From Sporofaciens musculi (GTDB lineage Bacteria; Bacillota; Clostridia; Lachnospirales; Lachnospiraceae), in assembly GCF_009830285.1 (NCBI RefSeq), contig NZ_WUQX01000001.1:3038501-3102500 (forward strand): a stretch of DNA of 64,000 nt. The letters run 5' to 3'. Below, in pieces: positions 49,678-58,369 of this stretch; position 1 is the stretch's first letter; every line of letters begins with the position of its first letter. Below the pieces are notes generated by a model. That model saw only the letters and a list, made by a program, of their open reading frames with translations, was not told where the DNA came from and searched no databases. The position numbers and the translations under genes are program-made.

Positions 49678-50927
49678 CAGAAAAATTATTTACGAAAAAT
49701 TTCACGCTTCTTATTTTGGGGCAGCTAACCTCATTGTTTGGAAATTTTATATTAAAACTGGCATTATCCATGTATGTACTGGAAGTGACTGGTTCAGCAG
49801 CCATATTTGCAGGGATATTGTCTGCTGCTACAATCCCGACCATTCTATTTTCACCACTGGGCGGCATCTTGGCGGACAGGGCAGACAGGCGGAATATTAT
49901 GGTAGCGTTAGACGCATTGACCGGCGTATCGGTTTTATGTGCGGCATTATTCCTGTCGGAAAGCAATGCCATTGCCGTAATCAGTACGCTGCTTCTTATA
50001 CTTTCTATTTTCGGTGCGTTTGAAACGCCTACTGTTCAAGCGTGTATTCCTACCATGCTGCAAGGCGACAATATTATGAAAGGAAATGCCGTTGTAAATC
50101 AAGTGGCGTCTTTATCCTATCTGATTGCCCCTATGTTGGGCGGCGTACTTTATGCCATGCTTGGATTGAAACCCGTAATGTATGCAAGCGTTGTCTGTTT
50201 TTTTATTACTGCCCTCTTTGAATGTTTTATAAAATTGAGCTATCAGCATACTCAAAATAAAGGCGGTGTGCTTCAGATTGTAAAGCAGGACTTTTTATCA
50301 AGTATGCAGTATATTTCAAAAGAACAGGCAAGCATATCAAAAATGCTGCTCTTAACGGCATTCTCAAGGTTTTTTGTGATGGGTATTACCATAGTCGGGC
50401 TTCCCTTTCTTGTGCGGACTGTCCTTGGATTTAATGCAAAGTATTATGGGGCTGCGGAAAGTGCGTTAGCAGTCGCTACAATTTTAGGGAGTATTGCCGC
50501 AGGAGTTTGGGCCGAGAAATTGAAAATATATAAATTATCTGTCCTGCTTGCATTTCTGGGTATTTTTATTATCCCTGCTGGTGTTATTTTTCTTTTGCCA
50601 GTGACCGCCACCATAAAGTATGGTGTTACGATAGTATCCTTTTGCGGTATGCAGGCTGTTATCAGTATATTTTCTATTTTTGCCGTTTCCCTCATTCAAC
50701 AGAGGACGCCAAATCATTTAATAGGAAAAGTGATGGCTTATACATCAACAGTTACTTTATGCGTTCAGCCCATAGGCCAGGTCGTGTATGGTTTTCTGTT
50801 TGACAGATTTCATAGTGCTGTATATTTCGTCTTAATACCCACTGGTATCATAGTTTGCATTGTAGGGTTGTCTGCAATGAGCTTTTTTAAGAATATGGAA
50901 AGGGAACAGCAGGAGGTGGCAGCATGA
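49674..50927 (+). CDS. Major facilitator superfamily efflux transporter
   Basis: This 417-residue protein has twelve predicted transmembrane helices and the MFS loop-2 motif GGILADRADRRNIM (about residues 65-78). Sequence character is that of the MFS_3/enterobactin-exporter-like and macrolide-efflux group (LFTKNFTLLILGQLTSLFGN start, then IAPMLGGVLYAMLGL). It overlaps the TetR gene and the KTR gene by 4 bases each, so the three form one operon. The substrate is not evident; antimicrobial efflux is the usual role. Confidence 0.9.
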   Translation: MTEKLFTKNFTLLILGQLTSLFGNFILKLALSMYVLEVTGSAAIFAGILSAATIPTILFSPLGGILADRADRRNIMVALDALTGVSVLCAALFLSESNAIAVISTLLLILSIFGAFETPTVQACIPTMLQGDNIMKGNAVVNQVASLSYLIAPMLGGVLYAMLGLKPVMYASVVCFFITALFECFIKLSYQHTQNKGGVLQIVKQDFLSSMQYISKEQASISKMLLLTAFSRFFVMGITIVGLPFLVRTVLGFNAKYYGAAESALAVATILGSIAAGVWAEKLKIYKLSVLLAFLGIFIIPAGVIFLLPVTATIKYGVTIVSFCGMQAVISIFSIFAVSLIQQRTPNHLIGKVMAYTSTVTLCVQPIGQVVYGFLFDRFHSAVYFVLIPTGIIVCIVGLSAMSFFKNMEREQQEVAA

Positions 50928-51112
50928 AACAGGAAAAATGGTTATTGTGTCCTGTATGTGGAAGCAAGACAAGATTGAAATTGCGCGAAGATACGGTACT
51001 TGAGAAATTCCCTTTATTTTGCCCAAAATGCAAACTGGAAACTCTTATAAATGTCCGAAAAATGAATATGACTGTTATCAGAGAGCCAGACGCAATGACG
51101 CAGAGCCAATGA
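50924..51112 (+). CDS. Cysteine-rich KTR-domain small protein
   Basis: This 62-residue protein contains two CxxC knuckles (LCPVCGSKTRLKLRED and LFCPKCKLETLINVRK) and the KTR signature, a small zinc-ribbon fold. KTR proteins are abundant on mobile elements of gut Firmicutes, next to resistance or conjugation genes (known from genome context). Here it ends the TetR-MFS operon; its stop lies inside the terminator stem. The function of the family is unknown. Confidence 0.85.
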   Translation: MKQEKWLLCPVCGSKTRLKLREDTVLEKFPLFCPKCKLETLINVRKMNMTVIREPDAMTQSQ

Positions 51113-51151
51113 ACTTGTGAAATAAAATCACAGTTTGTTGGCTCTGTTTTT
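51101..51151 (+). terminator. Terminator of the TetR-MFS-KTR operon
   Basis: CAGAGCCAA (51101-51109) pairs perfectly with TTGGCTCTG (51138-51146), with an inner TGTGA/TCACA stem, followed by TTTTT. Confidence 0.9.
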
Positions 51152-51278
51152 GATTACGCAGACAGTCAAGATTTTCACTTTACTGTTTTTCGTGGAATGG
51201 CAGGAGGCCAGCCAAAAAAATCCCTGTTCAAGAACAAATCTTTGAGAATAATGTACAAGAGTATTGGATAAAAAGAAT
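51152..51278. other. Intergenic stretch between the KTR operon and the tRNA terminator
   Basis: No gene, repeat or known signal is recognised here. AT-rich, and may include the edge of the acquired cassette. Confidence 0.3.
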
Positions 51279-51314
51279 AATCCCCGAACTGTGCTGCAAC
51301 ACGATTCGGGGATT
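51279..51314 (-). terminator. Probable terminator of the tRNA-Thr transcript
   Basis: AATCCCCGAA (51279-51288) and TTCGGGGATT (51305-51314) form a perfect 10-bp stem. On the - strand ATTCTTTTT follows. A smaller CACAGA/TCTGTG hairpin lies between it and the tRNA. Confidence 0.75.
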
Positions 51315-51385
51315 CGTTCCTTGTCCCCATGGACTTGTGGTCACAGACTCTTAAAATCTGTGACATCTTATTCAAAAATTCAAAA

Positions 51386-51458
51386 AGCTGGAAATCGGAC
51401 TTGAACCGACGACCCCTTCATTACGAGTGAAGTGCTCTACCGACTGAGCTATTCCAGC
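51386..51458 (-). tRNA. tRNA-Thr (anticodon CGU)
   Basis: The - strand sequence folds into a standard 73-base tRNA: acceptor GCTGGAA/TTCCAGC, D arm GCTC/GAGC, anticodon arm CTTCA-CTCGTAA-TGAAG, T arm GTCGG-TTCAAGT-CCGAT. The anticodon CGT is complementary to 51423-51425 and decodes ACG. No CCA is encoded. Confidence 0.97.
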
Positions 51459-51599
51459 CTATGGCCTTGTCTTTCACAACCACGACTACTATTATAGCAA
51501 CTTTCCCAATTTTTGCAACAATTTTTTTCAAAAATTTTCAAAAAATTGCTGCAAAAATGGATACTCCTCTTTTCAGACAGGATTTGCCAGGCTTTCAGG

Positions 51600-51944
51600 C
51601 TATTTTTTCAGGATTAACGCTACAAAAGTCAAATCCTCTGTCCCTGTATTCTTCATGCCGTGGCCGTCGCCGTCTTTGCAGAAGAATACGTCGCCTGGCT
51701 CTGCCGGAATCGCCTTTCCGTTATCGTCATACATTCCTGTCCCACTTAAAATATAGTAGGTCTCCGTCTCGCCATGATGCTCATGGTGGCCAAGCTCGCA
51801 GTTGGGCGGCAAAGTCACTTTGCTGAACATCCTGCAGTAATCTCCCTGTTCTTCTGGGCCAAGTAATGCCTCCTTCATGATAAATCCAGCGCCTCCGCCT
51901 ACATGTTCTACCTTTACAACTTCTCTTTCTCCTGCTTTTGTCAT
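51600..51944 (-). CDS. Cupin-domain protein
   Basis: This 114-residue protein is a single cupin barrel. The metal-binding motif 1 is ELGHHEHHGETETYYILSG and motif 2 is PGDVFFCKDGDGHGMKNTG, with His and Glu ligands conserved. The size matches small stand-alone cupins that bind a sugar or serve as isomerases or sensors. The start follows GGAGAGAAC-like sequence. It is monocistronic, and its promoter region (51945-52113) is shared with the convergent end of the BceB-like gene. Confidence 0.9.
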   Translation of the reverse strand: MTKAGEREVVKVEHVGGGAGFIMKEALLGPEEQGDYCRMFSKVTLPPNCELGHHEHHGETETYYILSGTGMYDDNGKAIPAEPGDVFFCKDGDGHGMKNTGTEDLTFVALILKK

Positions 51945-52113
51945 GTCTGTTCTCTCCTTATTATTTACCCCTTTTATTGGCCGAAATCTACAAACTATGA
52001 TATCTTCTTTAACTTTTCAAAATGCCCTCTGACACCCCTTTGGTATAATATATACCGTCGTCTTACGATACCTATTATACCATGGTCAGGGTGCCTGTAC
52101 AACGAATATCTTA

Positions 52114-54108
52114 TTAATTCACAATTTTATAATACTCTCTCGCCGTCAGTGAAAATACGATTCCATAGAATAACGCAAACACAATAACCGTTATAATCGT
52201 ACATATGAGGAACAACGGAACATTCGTAAGATTCAGTATTGCCAACAGCTTCGTAATTACCCCAAAGGCTACCGAGATATGAAGCACCGCCATCACAAGG
52301 GGCAGGAAGAATACCATTAGCACCTGGCTTCGTATGGAATGTTTGACCTCCCGTTTGCTCATTCCTACTTTCTGCATAATCTGGTAACGTTCCCTATCGT
52401 CATACCCTTCGGAAATCTGTTTATAATACATAATCAGCACCGTTGCCATTAAAAACAGGCTTCCAAGGTAAATACCGATAAATAAAAGTCCTCCATATAG
52501 GAAATAAAATTCTTCTCTGCTAAGCTCTCTGCCCTCACAAAATCCGCTGTGGACTTCCCTCTCAATCCTGTCCTTCATTACCTTCATTACATTCAGGCAG
52601 TCTTCCTCCTTCCCTTCCAAATCAAAGGTCAAGCGGTAATCAAGAGCTGCCATCTGCTCCACCCAATCTGGCTGCATATCGCTGTCTTCATAATTCCTTC
52701 TCAGAATCTCCCCGATTTGCTCTGCATCAGAAACAATAATATAATATCCGTCCACCATCCTCTGCTCATCCTTGGGCGCAATCTTCATATTGTCAAGTTC
52801 CTTCGTCACCTGATAGGTCTGCTCGCCAATCTGAACCGTATCCTCTCCCCAGACTTCCCCTGTACTGTAGATATACACCTCGTCGGGTCCAAGGCAATCC
52901 TTAGTGCCTTCCGTCTGATTATAATCCTCAAGCGGTATCATCCATATTTCTACAACATCATCAACGCCGTAATTTCCAAATTTCTGCAACGCGAAGCCAT
53001 TTCCCTGTCTTAACGCCGCTATACTTCCGTCATGATACCGAAGCATGGACTTTGCCTTCACTCCTGCATTTGCCAACTCCTCCTCCACAATCCTCTCAAT
53101 CGCCTGGTCTGACTCTGGAGTGGACACGTTGGTCTTGGCCTCGAACTCCCTTGGATATCTAGTTTCAAGCACATCCTCCATTCCCACATAGAGAGAGATT
53201 GTAGTGGAAATCATCACCAACACCATGGTACTTAAGATACAGATGTTGGCAAGCCCTACTGCATTTTGCTTCATCCGGTAAATCATCCCTGCTACCGCGC
53301 TGAAATGCTTTGTCTGATAGTAGAATTTCTTATTCCTGCGAAGCCCCTTAAGAAGTGCAACGCTTCCGGCCGTAAAAAGTGCGTAAGTCCCAAGAATAAC
53401 GCATACGACTGCAACAAAAAATGCCTGGATTGCCGCCAAAGGGTGGTCTACCGTCACAGCGATAAAATACCCGATTCCCAGCGACACCACCCCAAATACG
53501 GTCATAAACCACTTTGTTTTCGGCTCTTTTTCCCCCTGGCTGCCTCCGTGAAGCAGCTCTATGGGATTAGAGAGCTGAATCTGGAACAAATTATAAAACA
53601 AAGTCATAAGAAAGATGACCAGGAAAAATACTAATGTATACATCAACGTTTCCTTTGAAAATTCAAAATCCATGTTGATGCCATAGTTCAAAATTTTTAG
53701 CAGAATCAGGTACGTTAGCTTGCTGAAAATGAGCCCGAAAATAATTCCTGCACTGATGCTGACTACTGCCGTCACCATCGTCTCAACAATAAGCATCCTG
53801 GCAATATGCCGTTTCCCCATGCCAAGGATATTATAGACGCCGATTTCCTTCTTCCTGCGTTTAATCAAAAAACTGTTGGTGTAAAACAGGAAGATTACCG
53901 CAAATATAACGATTACCGCCCTGGCATAAACAAGTATCATATGCAGGCTTTCATAACTGATACCGGAATTTCTGGACAGGTCATCCATAATATAGTACAT
54001 CATCACCGTAAGAATTGCCGTAAGGATATATGGAATGTAGGTCTTTCGGTTGTTCTTAAGATTTGTCAATGCAAGTTTTCCATAGATAGAGCTACTCAAC
54101 GCCCTCAC
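52114..54108 (-). CDS. BceB/FtsX-like ABC permease, antimicrobial peptide resistance type
   Basis: This 664-residue protein has the BceB architecture: four transmembrane helices in the N-terminal part, two more near residues 195-255, a large extracellular domain at about 305-515, and the last transmembrane helices near 535-660. FtsX-like signatures occur (LVIFLMTLFYNLFQIQLSNPIELL, ERYQIMQKVGMSKREVKHSIRSQVLMVFFLPL). Such permeases remove peptides like bacitracin or nisin from the cell envelope (known). It overlaps the ATPase gene by 17 bases. The usual BceRS two-component system is not found in this window. Confidence 0.92.
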   Translation of the reverse strand: MRALSSSIYGKLALTNLKNNRKTYIPYILTAILTVMMYYIMDDLSRNSGISYESLHMILVYARAVIVIFAVIFLFYTNSFLIKRRKKEIGVYNILGMGKRHIARMLIVETMVTAVVSISAGIIFGLIFSKLTYLILLKILNYGINMDFEFSKETLMYTLVFFLVIFLMTLFYNLFQIQLSNPIELLHGGSQGEKEPKTKWFMTVFGVVSLGIGYFIAVTVDHPLAAIQAFFVAVVCVILGTYALFTAGSVALLKGLRRNKKFYYQTKHFSAVAGMIYRMKQNAVGLANICILSTMVLVMISTTISLYVGMEDVLETRYPREFEAKTNVSTPESDQAIERIVEEELANAGVKAKSMLRYHDGSIAALRQGNGFALQKFGNYGVDDVVEIWMIPLEDYNQTEGTKDCLGPDEVYIYSTGEVWGEDTVQIGEQTYQVTKELDNMKIAPKDEQRMVDGYYIIVSDAEQIGEILRRNYEDSDMQPDWVEQMAALDYRLTFDLEGKEEDCLNVMKVMKDRIEREVHSGFCEGRELSREEFYFLYGGLLFIGIYLGSLFLMATVLIMYYKQISEGYDDRERYQIMQKVGMSKREVKHSIRSQVLMVFFLPLVMAVLHISVAFGVITKLLAILNLTNVPLFLICTIITVIVFALFYGIVFSLTAREYYKIVN

Positions 54109-54859
54109 CTCCCGTAGTCAGTACTGTCAGCGTATCAGAAATCTTCTGGTACATCTGCTCATTGGTCAGATTTCCGCGGTATAGCTGGTGAAATACTTCT
54201 CCGTCCTTGATGAACAGCACCCGATTCGCGGTGCTTGCCGCCTTGACGCTGTGGGTGACCATGAGGATGGTCTGGCCGTCCTCATTGATTTCTGTAAAAA
54301 GATTTAGAAGCCCGTCAGCTGCCCTGGAGTCTAAGGCGCCGGTTGGCTCGTCCGCCAGAATTAACTGAGGCTTTGTGATTAACGCCCTGGCAACCGCCGC
54401 CCGCTGCTTCTGCCCTCCGGACACCTCGTAGGGGTACTTTTCCAAAAGTTCATGAATTCCAAGCATCTGCGCGATTGGCATGAGCTTTGTCTCCATCTCC
54501 TCGTACTTCTTTCCGGAAAGCACCAGCGGAAGGAAGATATTATCCTTGAGAGAAAACGTATCCAGAAGATTAAAGTCCTGAAACACGAACCCAAGATTCT
54601 GCCTGCGGAATGCGGCAATCTCTTTTTCCTTCACTGTGCCTAAGTCCCTGCCCTTCAGGTAGACCTTGCCTCCTGTGGGCCTGTCAAGGGCCGCCAGGAT
54701 ATTTAACAGAGTCGTCTTGCCAGAGCCAGATTCTCCCATAATCGCTACATACTCTCTCGGCTCGACGGAGAAATTCACATCACGCAGCGCCTCCACCTGG
54801 TTTCCGCCGAATCTGGTCGTATATATTTTCTTTACATTTTTTACTTCTAACAATGCCAT
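54092..54859 (-). CDS. BceA/MacB-like ABC transporter ATPase
   Basis: This 255-residue ATPase has Walker A GESGSGKTTLLNILAALD, the Q-loop in FVFQDFNLLDTF, the signature VSGGQKQRAAVARALI, Walker B ILADEPTGALDSRAA and the H-loop VTHSVKAAST. It belongs to the LolD/MacB/BceA group that works with FtsX-type permeases, here the overlapping gene. A weak GGACGGAAAAC segment precedes the ATG at 54859. Confidence 0.95.
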   Translation of the reverse strand: MALLEVKNVKKIYTTRFGGNQVEALRDVNFSVEPREYVAIMGESGSGKTTLLNILAALDRPTGGKVYLKGRDLGTVKEKEIAAFRRQNLGFVFQDFNLLDTFSLKDNIFLPLVLSGKKYEEMETKLMPIAQMLGIHELLEKYPYEVSGGQKQRAAVARALITKPQLILADEPTGALDSRAADGLLNLFTEINEDGQTILMVTHSVKAASTANRVLFIKDGEVFHQLYRGNLTNEQMYQKISDTLTVLTTGGEGVE

Positions 54860-55152
54860 ATGTTTTCCGTCCTTTCATGTGATATTTTCTTGATTACACA
54901 TCCCATTATAAAGAAAAAAGAAATGCCTTTCCATCGAATTAGGTGACATTTTCTCTATTGAACCTTACATTCCTGTAAGAAATGCGTTTTAAAATCTTAT
55001 GCCTGTTTTAATCGATTTTTAGCTGTTTTCAGCATTTCCTGAAGATATTTTTCAAACACCAAATCGCCTAGACAATTCAATAGACTTTATACCCCAAGCG
55101 TGATATAATACTACTACCAAGACAACGGACAATCTCAGACGGGGTGATAATC

Positions 55153-55446
55153 ATGGCATTGACAAATGATGATTTACAGGCGATGTCTAATCTATTAGAC
55201 GATAAGCTAAAACCGATCAAAGATGATATTGATACATTAGAGAAAAAAATAACAAGCCTTGAACTAACATTGGAAAATGAAACCAACCACGGTATCAAAA
55301 TCATAGCAGAAGGACATCTTGACTTAAGCCGTAAACTTGATCAAGCGTTAAAAGTCGAGAATGAAAAAGAAATTCTTCTTCTTAGAGTCAATCATCTTGA
55401 AAATGAGTTACGGAAAGTAAAAGAACGAATTAGTCAAATAGCATAG
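55153..55446 (+). CDS. Small coiled-coil protein, copy 1 of two paralogues
   Basis: This 97-residue protein starts at ATG 55153, six bases after GGGGTG. It begins MALTNDDLQAMSNLLDDKLKPIKDDI and is almost entirely helical, with heptad-like LETLEKKITSLELTLENETN-type charge pattern and HGIKIIAEGHLDLSRKLDQAL. It shares its N-terminus and translation-start region with the next gene (55489). Similar small coiled-coil proteins are frequent in Clostridia; function unknown. Confidence 0.7.
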   Translation: MALTNDDLQAMSNLLDDKLKPIKDDIDTLEKKITSLELTLENETNHGIKIIAEGHLDLSRKLDQALKVENEKEILLLRVNHLENELRKVKERISQIA

Positions 55447-55488
55447 CAACCACAAACTTTTATATAACCAATAGAAGGGGTGATAATC

Positions 55489-55848
55489 ATGACATTGACA
55501 AATGAAGATTTATTGGCAATCTCTCAATTACTAGATGTGAAATTAGACGCAAAACTAAAGCCCATGGAAAATGATATCAAATCTATCAAGGACGAACAAA
55601 CCAGAATCAAGGATGAACAAACCAGAATCAAGGATGAGCAAACCAGAATCAAGGATGAGCAAACCAGAATCAGCTTGATCATTGAGAATGATATTTTGCA
55701 TGAAATCAATATACTTGTTGAGAATTATGTACCAGCAGCAAAACGGTATCAAGACGCTACGTCTCAGATTGAAGCAATGCAAGCCGACATGGATATCATG
55801 AAAAAGGTTATCTCTGATCACAGTGAAAAGCTGAAAAAGATATCATAG
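55489..55848 (+). CDS. Small coiled-coil protein, copy 2, with an IKDEQTR repeat
   Basis: This 119-residue protein starts at ATG 55489 after AAGGGGTG and begins MTLTNEDLLAISQLLDVKLDAKLKPMENDI, closely matching its neighbour. Residues 33-60 are four perfect copies of the heptad IKDEQTR, encoded by a 21-bp repeat, which forms a regular coiled coil; the copy number is expected to vary between strains. The remainder resembles the neighbour (EINILVENYVPAAKRYQDATSQ). Function is unknown. Confidence 0.72.
   Translation: MTLTNEDLLAISQLLDVKLDAKLKPMENDIKSIKDEQTRIKDEQTRIKDEQTRIKDEQTRISLIIENDILHEINILVENYVPAAKRYQDATSQIEAMQADMDIMKKVISDHSEKLKKIS
55585..55668 (+). repeat. Four 21-bp tandem repeats
   Basis: Four units begin at 55585, 55606, 55627 and 55648; they differ at only two third-codon positions. 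The unit encodes IKDEQTR. Confidence 0.95.
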
Positions 55849-55944
55849 TTATCATCAAAGGGGTGTAAGGTCTATTGAATTATCAAGGGCTTTGCACTCT
55901 TTTTATTTACAGGTTATGGAGGCATCAGTTCAACTACTTTCTCT

Positions 55945-56409
55945 CTACCTCCTATGTTCCCGCGTCTGCCGCCGAAGAAGCGCCTCCTCCCAGACAGCCT
56001 TTTCTTCCTTCGTTTCAAGGATTAACCCAGGCACCGGTGCTGGTCTGTCCTTTTCATCCAATGCCACCATAGTAAAAAACGCCTGATTAATATGGCTTCT
56101 CCTTCCCTCCAGGTCCTCAATGTAAGTATCAACCTTCACCTCCATAGAGGTACGGCCTACATAGGTAACCTTTCCCATGATAATAATCACGTCATTCTGA
56201 TAGGCCCCTCTCAGAAAACGAAGGTTATCTACCGACGCTGTGGTAACATTCATATGGGCGTGGCGCTTCGCTGCCAGGGCAGCAACCTCGTCAATCCATT
56301 GCATTAAAATACCGCCAAACAGACGGCCAACGGCATTCAGATGGTTGGGACGGACAATATGGACGGTTTCGACTATAGATTCTGATACTTTTCTGCTCTC
56401 TGCACTCAT
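55945..56409 (-). CDS. Acyl-CoA thioesterase (hot-dog fold)
   Basis: This 154-residue enzyme hydrolyses acyl-CoA. It has the hot-dog motifs of the YciA/ACOT group: RPNHLNAVGRLFGGILMQWIDEVAALAAKRHA (with the catalytic Asp in WIDEV), SVDNLRFLRGAYQNDVIII, and GRTSMEVKVDTYIEDLEG. Length is normal. It is monocistronic; the promoter lies in the gap before truA, which runs the other way. Confidence 0.92.
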   Translation of the reverse strand: MSAESRKVSESIVETVHIVRPNHLNAVGRLFGGILMQWIDEVAALAAKRHAHMNVTTASVDNLRFLRGAYQNDVIIIMGKVTYVGRTSMEVKVDTYIEDLEGRRSHINQAFFTMVALDEKDRPAPVPGLILETKEEKAVWEEALLRRQTREHRR

Positions 56410-56571
56410 TTCACGGCTCTCCTGTTCTATACCCGAAGGGCAGACCCATCAGGGATGAAATTCATCTTGATTCTTTTCTCATAAACCCTTTTATTATAAC
56501 ACAAGATTTGCTATACTATGTTTAATTTATGACAAATTTATTATCTGTATAGAAAGATGAGGTCTCTGAAT

Positions 56572-57348
56572 ATGAGAAGACGACGGAAAGTAAAAGAAGT
56601 AGAGATTTCCCTTAGAAATATTAAAATCACTATCGAATACGACGGAAGCCGTTACCAGGGTTGGGCGCGCCTGGGTAAAGACGAATCCAACAATACCATT
56701 TCCAACAAAATTCTTGAGGTGTTAAAGAAAATGACCGGCGAGGAGCAGATCGAGCTGTTCTGCGGCTGCCGTACAGAGGTGGGCGTTCATGCTTATGGGC
56801 AGACAGCCAATTTTAAGACAGCCTCCGACATGGATATCATGGACATGAAGCGTTACTTAAACCGATACCTTCCTATGGATATTGCTATCGTGAATGTGGA
56901 GGAGATGTCCGAACGTTTCCACTCCCAGTTAAACGCCATTTCCAAGACCTATATGTTCCGCATGACCGTTGACGATGTCCCAAGCGTATTCGACCGCAAA
57001 TATACCTATCACTGTTTTAAGGTTCCGGACAAACAGTTGATGCGCCAGGCTTCTCTGCTGCTGGTGGGAACCCATGACTTTAAGAACTTCTCCACCGCCA
57101 AAAAGAGCAAATCCACCGTTCGGAAGATTTATGATATTGAGATATACAGCGCCGCACAGGAGATGCAGATTATTCTCTATGCAGACGATTTTCTCCACAA
57201 TATGGCCCGCCTGATTGTCGGAACTCTCCTGGATATCGGACACGGAGTCCGGCCTAAGGAGGATATTGAGGATATCTTCGATGGCATCCAGTCGCCAAGC
57301 GCGCCCTGTGACCCAAAGGGACTCTATCTTCAGGAGATTTCATATTAA
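56572..57348 (+). CDS. TruA-like tRNA pseudouridine synthase with Glu at the catalytic Asp position
   Basis: This 258-residue protein has the TruA fold: IKITIEYDGSRYQGWARLG, CRTEVGVHAYGQTANF, ALPMD-like YLPMDIAIVNVEEM and FLHNMARLIVGTLLDIGHG. In canonical TruA the RTDxGVHA motif carries the catalytic Asp that attacks uridine; here it is RTEVGVHA, with Glu69 encoded by GAG at 56776-56778. The protein may be active with Glu, may have another role, or may be a paralogue of a standard TruA elsewhere. The start at 56572 is preferred because GATGAGG at 56556-56562 lies 9 bases upstream; an ATG at 56557 overlaps that site. Confidence 0.85.
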   Translation: MRRRRKVKEVEISLRNIKITIEYDGSRYQGWARLGKDESNNTISNKILEVLKKMTGEEQIELFCGCRTEVGVHAYGQTANFKTASDMDIMDMKRYLNRYLPMDIAIVNVEEMSERFHSQLNAISKTYMFRMTVDDVPSVFDRKYTYHCFKVPDKQLMRQASLLLVGTHDFKNFSTAKKSKSTVRKIYDIEIYSAAQEMQIILYADDFLHNMARLIVGTLLDIGHGVRPKEDIEDIFDGIQSPSAPCDPKGLYLQEISY

Positions 57349-57353
57349 GTTAA

Positions 57354-57414
57354 TCAGGATATATACGATTATCGCAGTATACAACACATATTACGGTAAT
57401 CGTACATATCCTGA
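57354..57414. repeat. Long imperfect palindrome between convergent genes
   Basis: A 26-base arm (57354-57379) and its inverted copy (57389-57414) match at 22 positions around a 9-base loop. It starts 6 bases after the truA stop and lies 41 bases before the end of the deoR-type gene. There is no T-run, so it is not a standard terminator. Confidence 0.75.
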
Positions 57415-57454
57415 CCTCCTATCCATATTATGAAAACAACCTTGGTTCTATATT

Positions 57455-58204
57455 TCATTCAACACCGATAATCACCGTGTTCCGTTCTTTTAGCCTCTCC
57501 CTCTCCTTATCGTCGAATTCTTTATCCGTCACCACCCCAGTGTAATCCCACAGGTGATTAATCTTGGTCATTGCCTGCCTCCCGAATTTAGACTTGTCCA
57601 CCACCAGATATGCTTTCTCACACTGCTTCGGCGTGTTGCGTTTCAGCCACATCTTCTCAGAAGTGGGGGTGGTCACCTCAAACTCCTCATTGACAGACGC
57701 CGCCCCAAAAAATCCTATGTCGAATTTGAAATCCGCCAACATCTGCGTCGCATAACGCCCGAACATACTACCAGTGGACTTCTGAATACTTCCGCCACAG
57801 ATAAATAATTCCGCCTCACTGTTTTTCAAAAGCTGAGCAATCTCAAGATCATTGGTGACAACCAGGATTCCCTTCACATCCTTAATCAGCTTCGCCACCT
57901 CATAGGTGGTGGTTCCTGCATCCAGGAATACCGTATCGCCTTCCGACACCAGCAAGGCACACACTCTCGCCAGTTTTTGCTTGGCCCCCTGATGGCTGAT
58001 CTGCTTGTCAGCGTAGATTTCCTCATGCTTCGCCACCGCGCCGCCGTGACAGCGTTCAATCTTGTTATCCTCCTTAAGCTTCACAAGATCCCGACGGATC
58101 GTCATTGCGCTAACGCCCAACTCCCGCGCCAGAGCGTCTACCTGGACACTGCCGTTTCTCTGGAGCATTTCTACAATCATAGCCTGTCTCTCTGCCGCAA
58201 ACAT
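57455..58204 (-). CDS. DeoR-family transcriptional regulator
   Basis: This 249-residue regulator has the N-terminal DeoR helix-turn-helix (ERQAMIVEMLQRNGSVQVDALARELGVSAMTIRRDLVKLKEDNKIERCHGGA) and a C-terminal sugar-phosphate-binding domain (GDTVFLDAGTTTYEVAKLI). It lies at the end of the sugar-acid operon on the same strand and is probably its repressor, with a phosphorylated intermediate as inducer. Repeated TGTTTGxTTxTGTTTAT sites at 62259 and 62352 are candidate operators. Confidence 0.92.
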   Translation of the reverse strand: MFAAERQAMIVEMLQRNGSVQVDALARELGVSAMTIRRDLVKLKEDNKIERCHGGAVAKHEEIYADKQISHQGAKQKLARVCALLVSEGDTVFLDAGTTTYEVAKLIKDVKGILVVTNDLEIAQLLKNSEAELFICGGSIQKSTGSMFGRYATQMLADFKFDIGFFGAASVNEEFEVTTPTSEKMWLKRNTPKQCEKAYLVVDKSKFGRQAMTKINHLWDYTGVVTDKEFDDKERERLKERNTVIIGVE

Positions 58205-58369
58205 GCCCTTCTCCCTCCTGCTCTGTTACAAATATACTCTGTCATAAATCCTGCAAAACATCCTGTCTGCTATTATATTAACCTTGATACATACATTTGT
58301 CCAGCAAAAAAGGCCAGCGGAAATGAGTTTACACCATTCTCCGCCAGCCTTAGGGCTTCTGTCACATGA

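Noticed and set aside
51386..51458. tRNA-Thr as attachment site of the TetR-MFS-KTR cassette
   Set aside because: No duplicated tRNA 3' end and no integrase are visible nearby. Proximity alone is not enough.
55585..55668. CRISPR-like short repeats
   Set aside because: The repeats are contiguous without spacers and encode a regular heptad in a reading frame. No cas genes or other repeat-spacer arrays are seen in the window.
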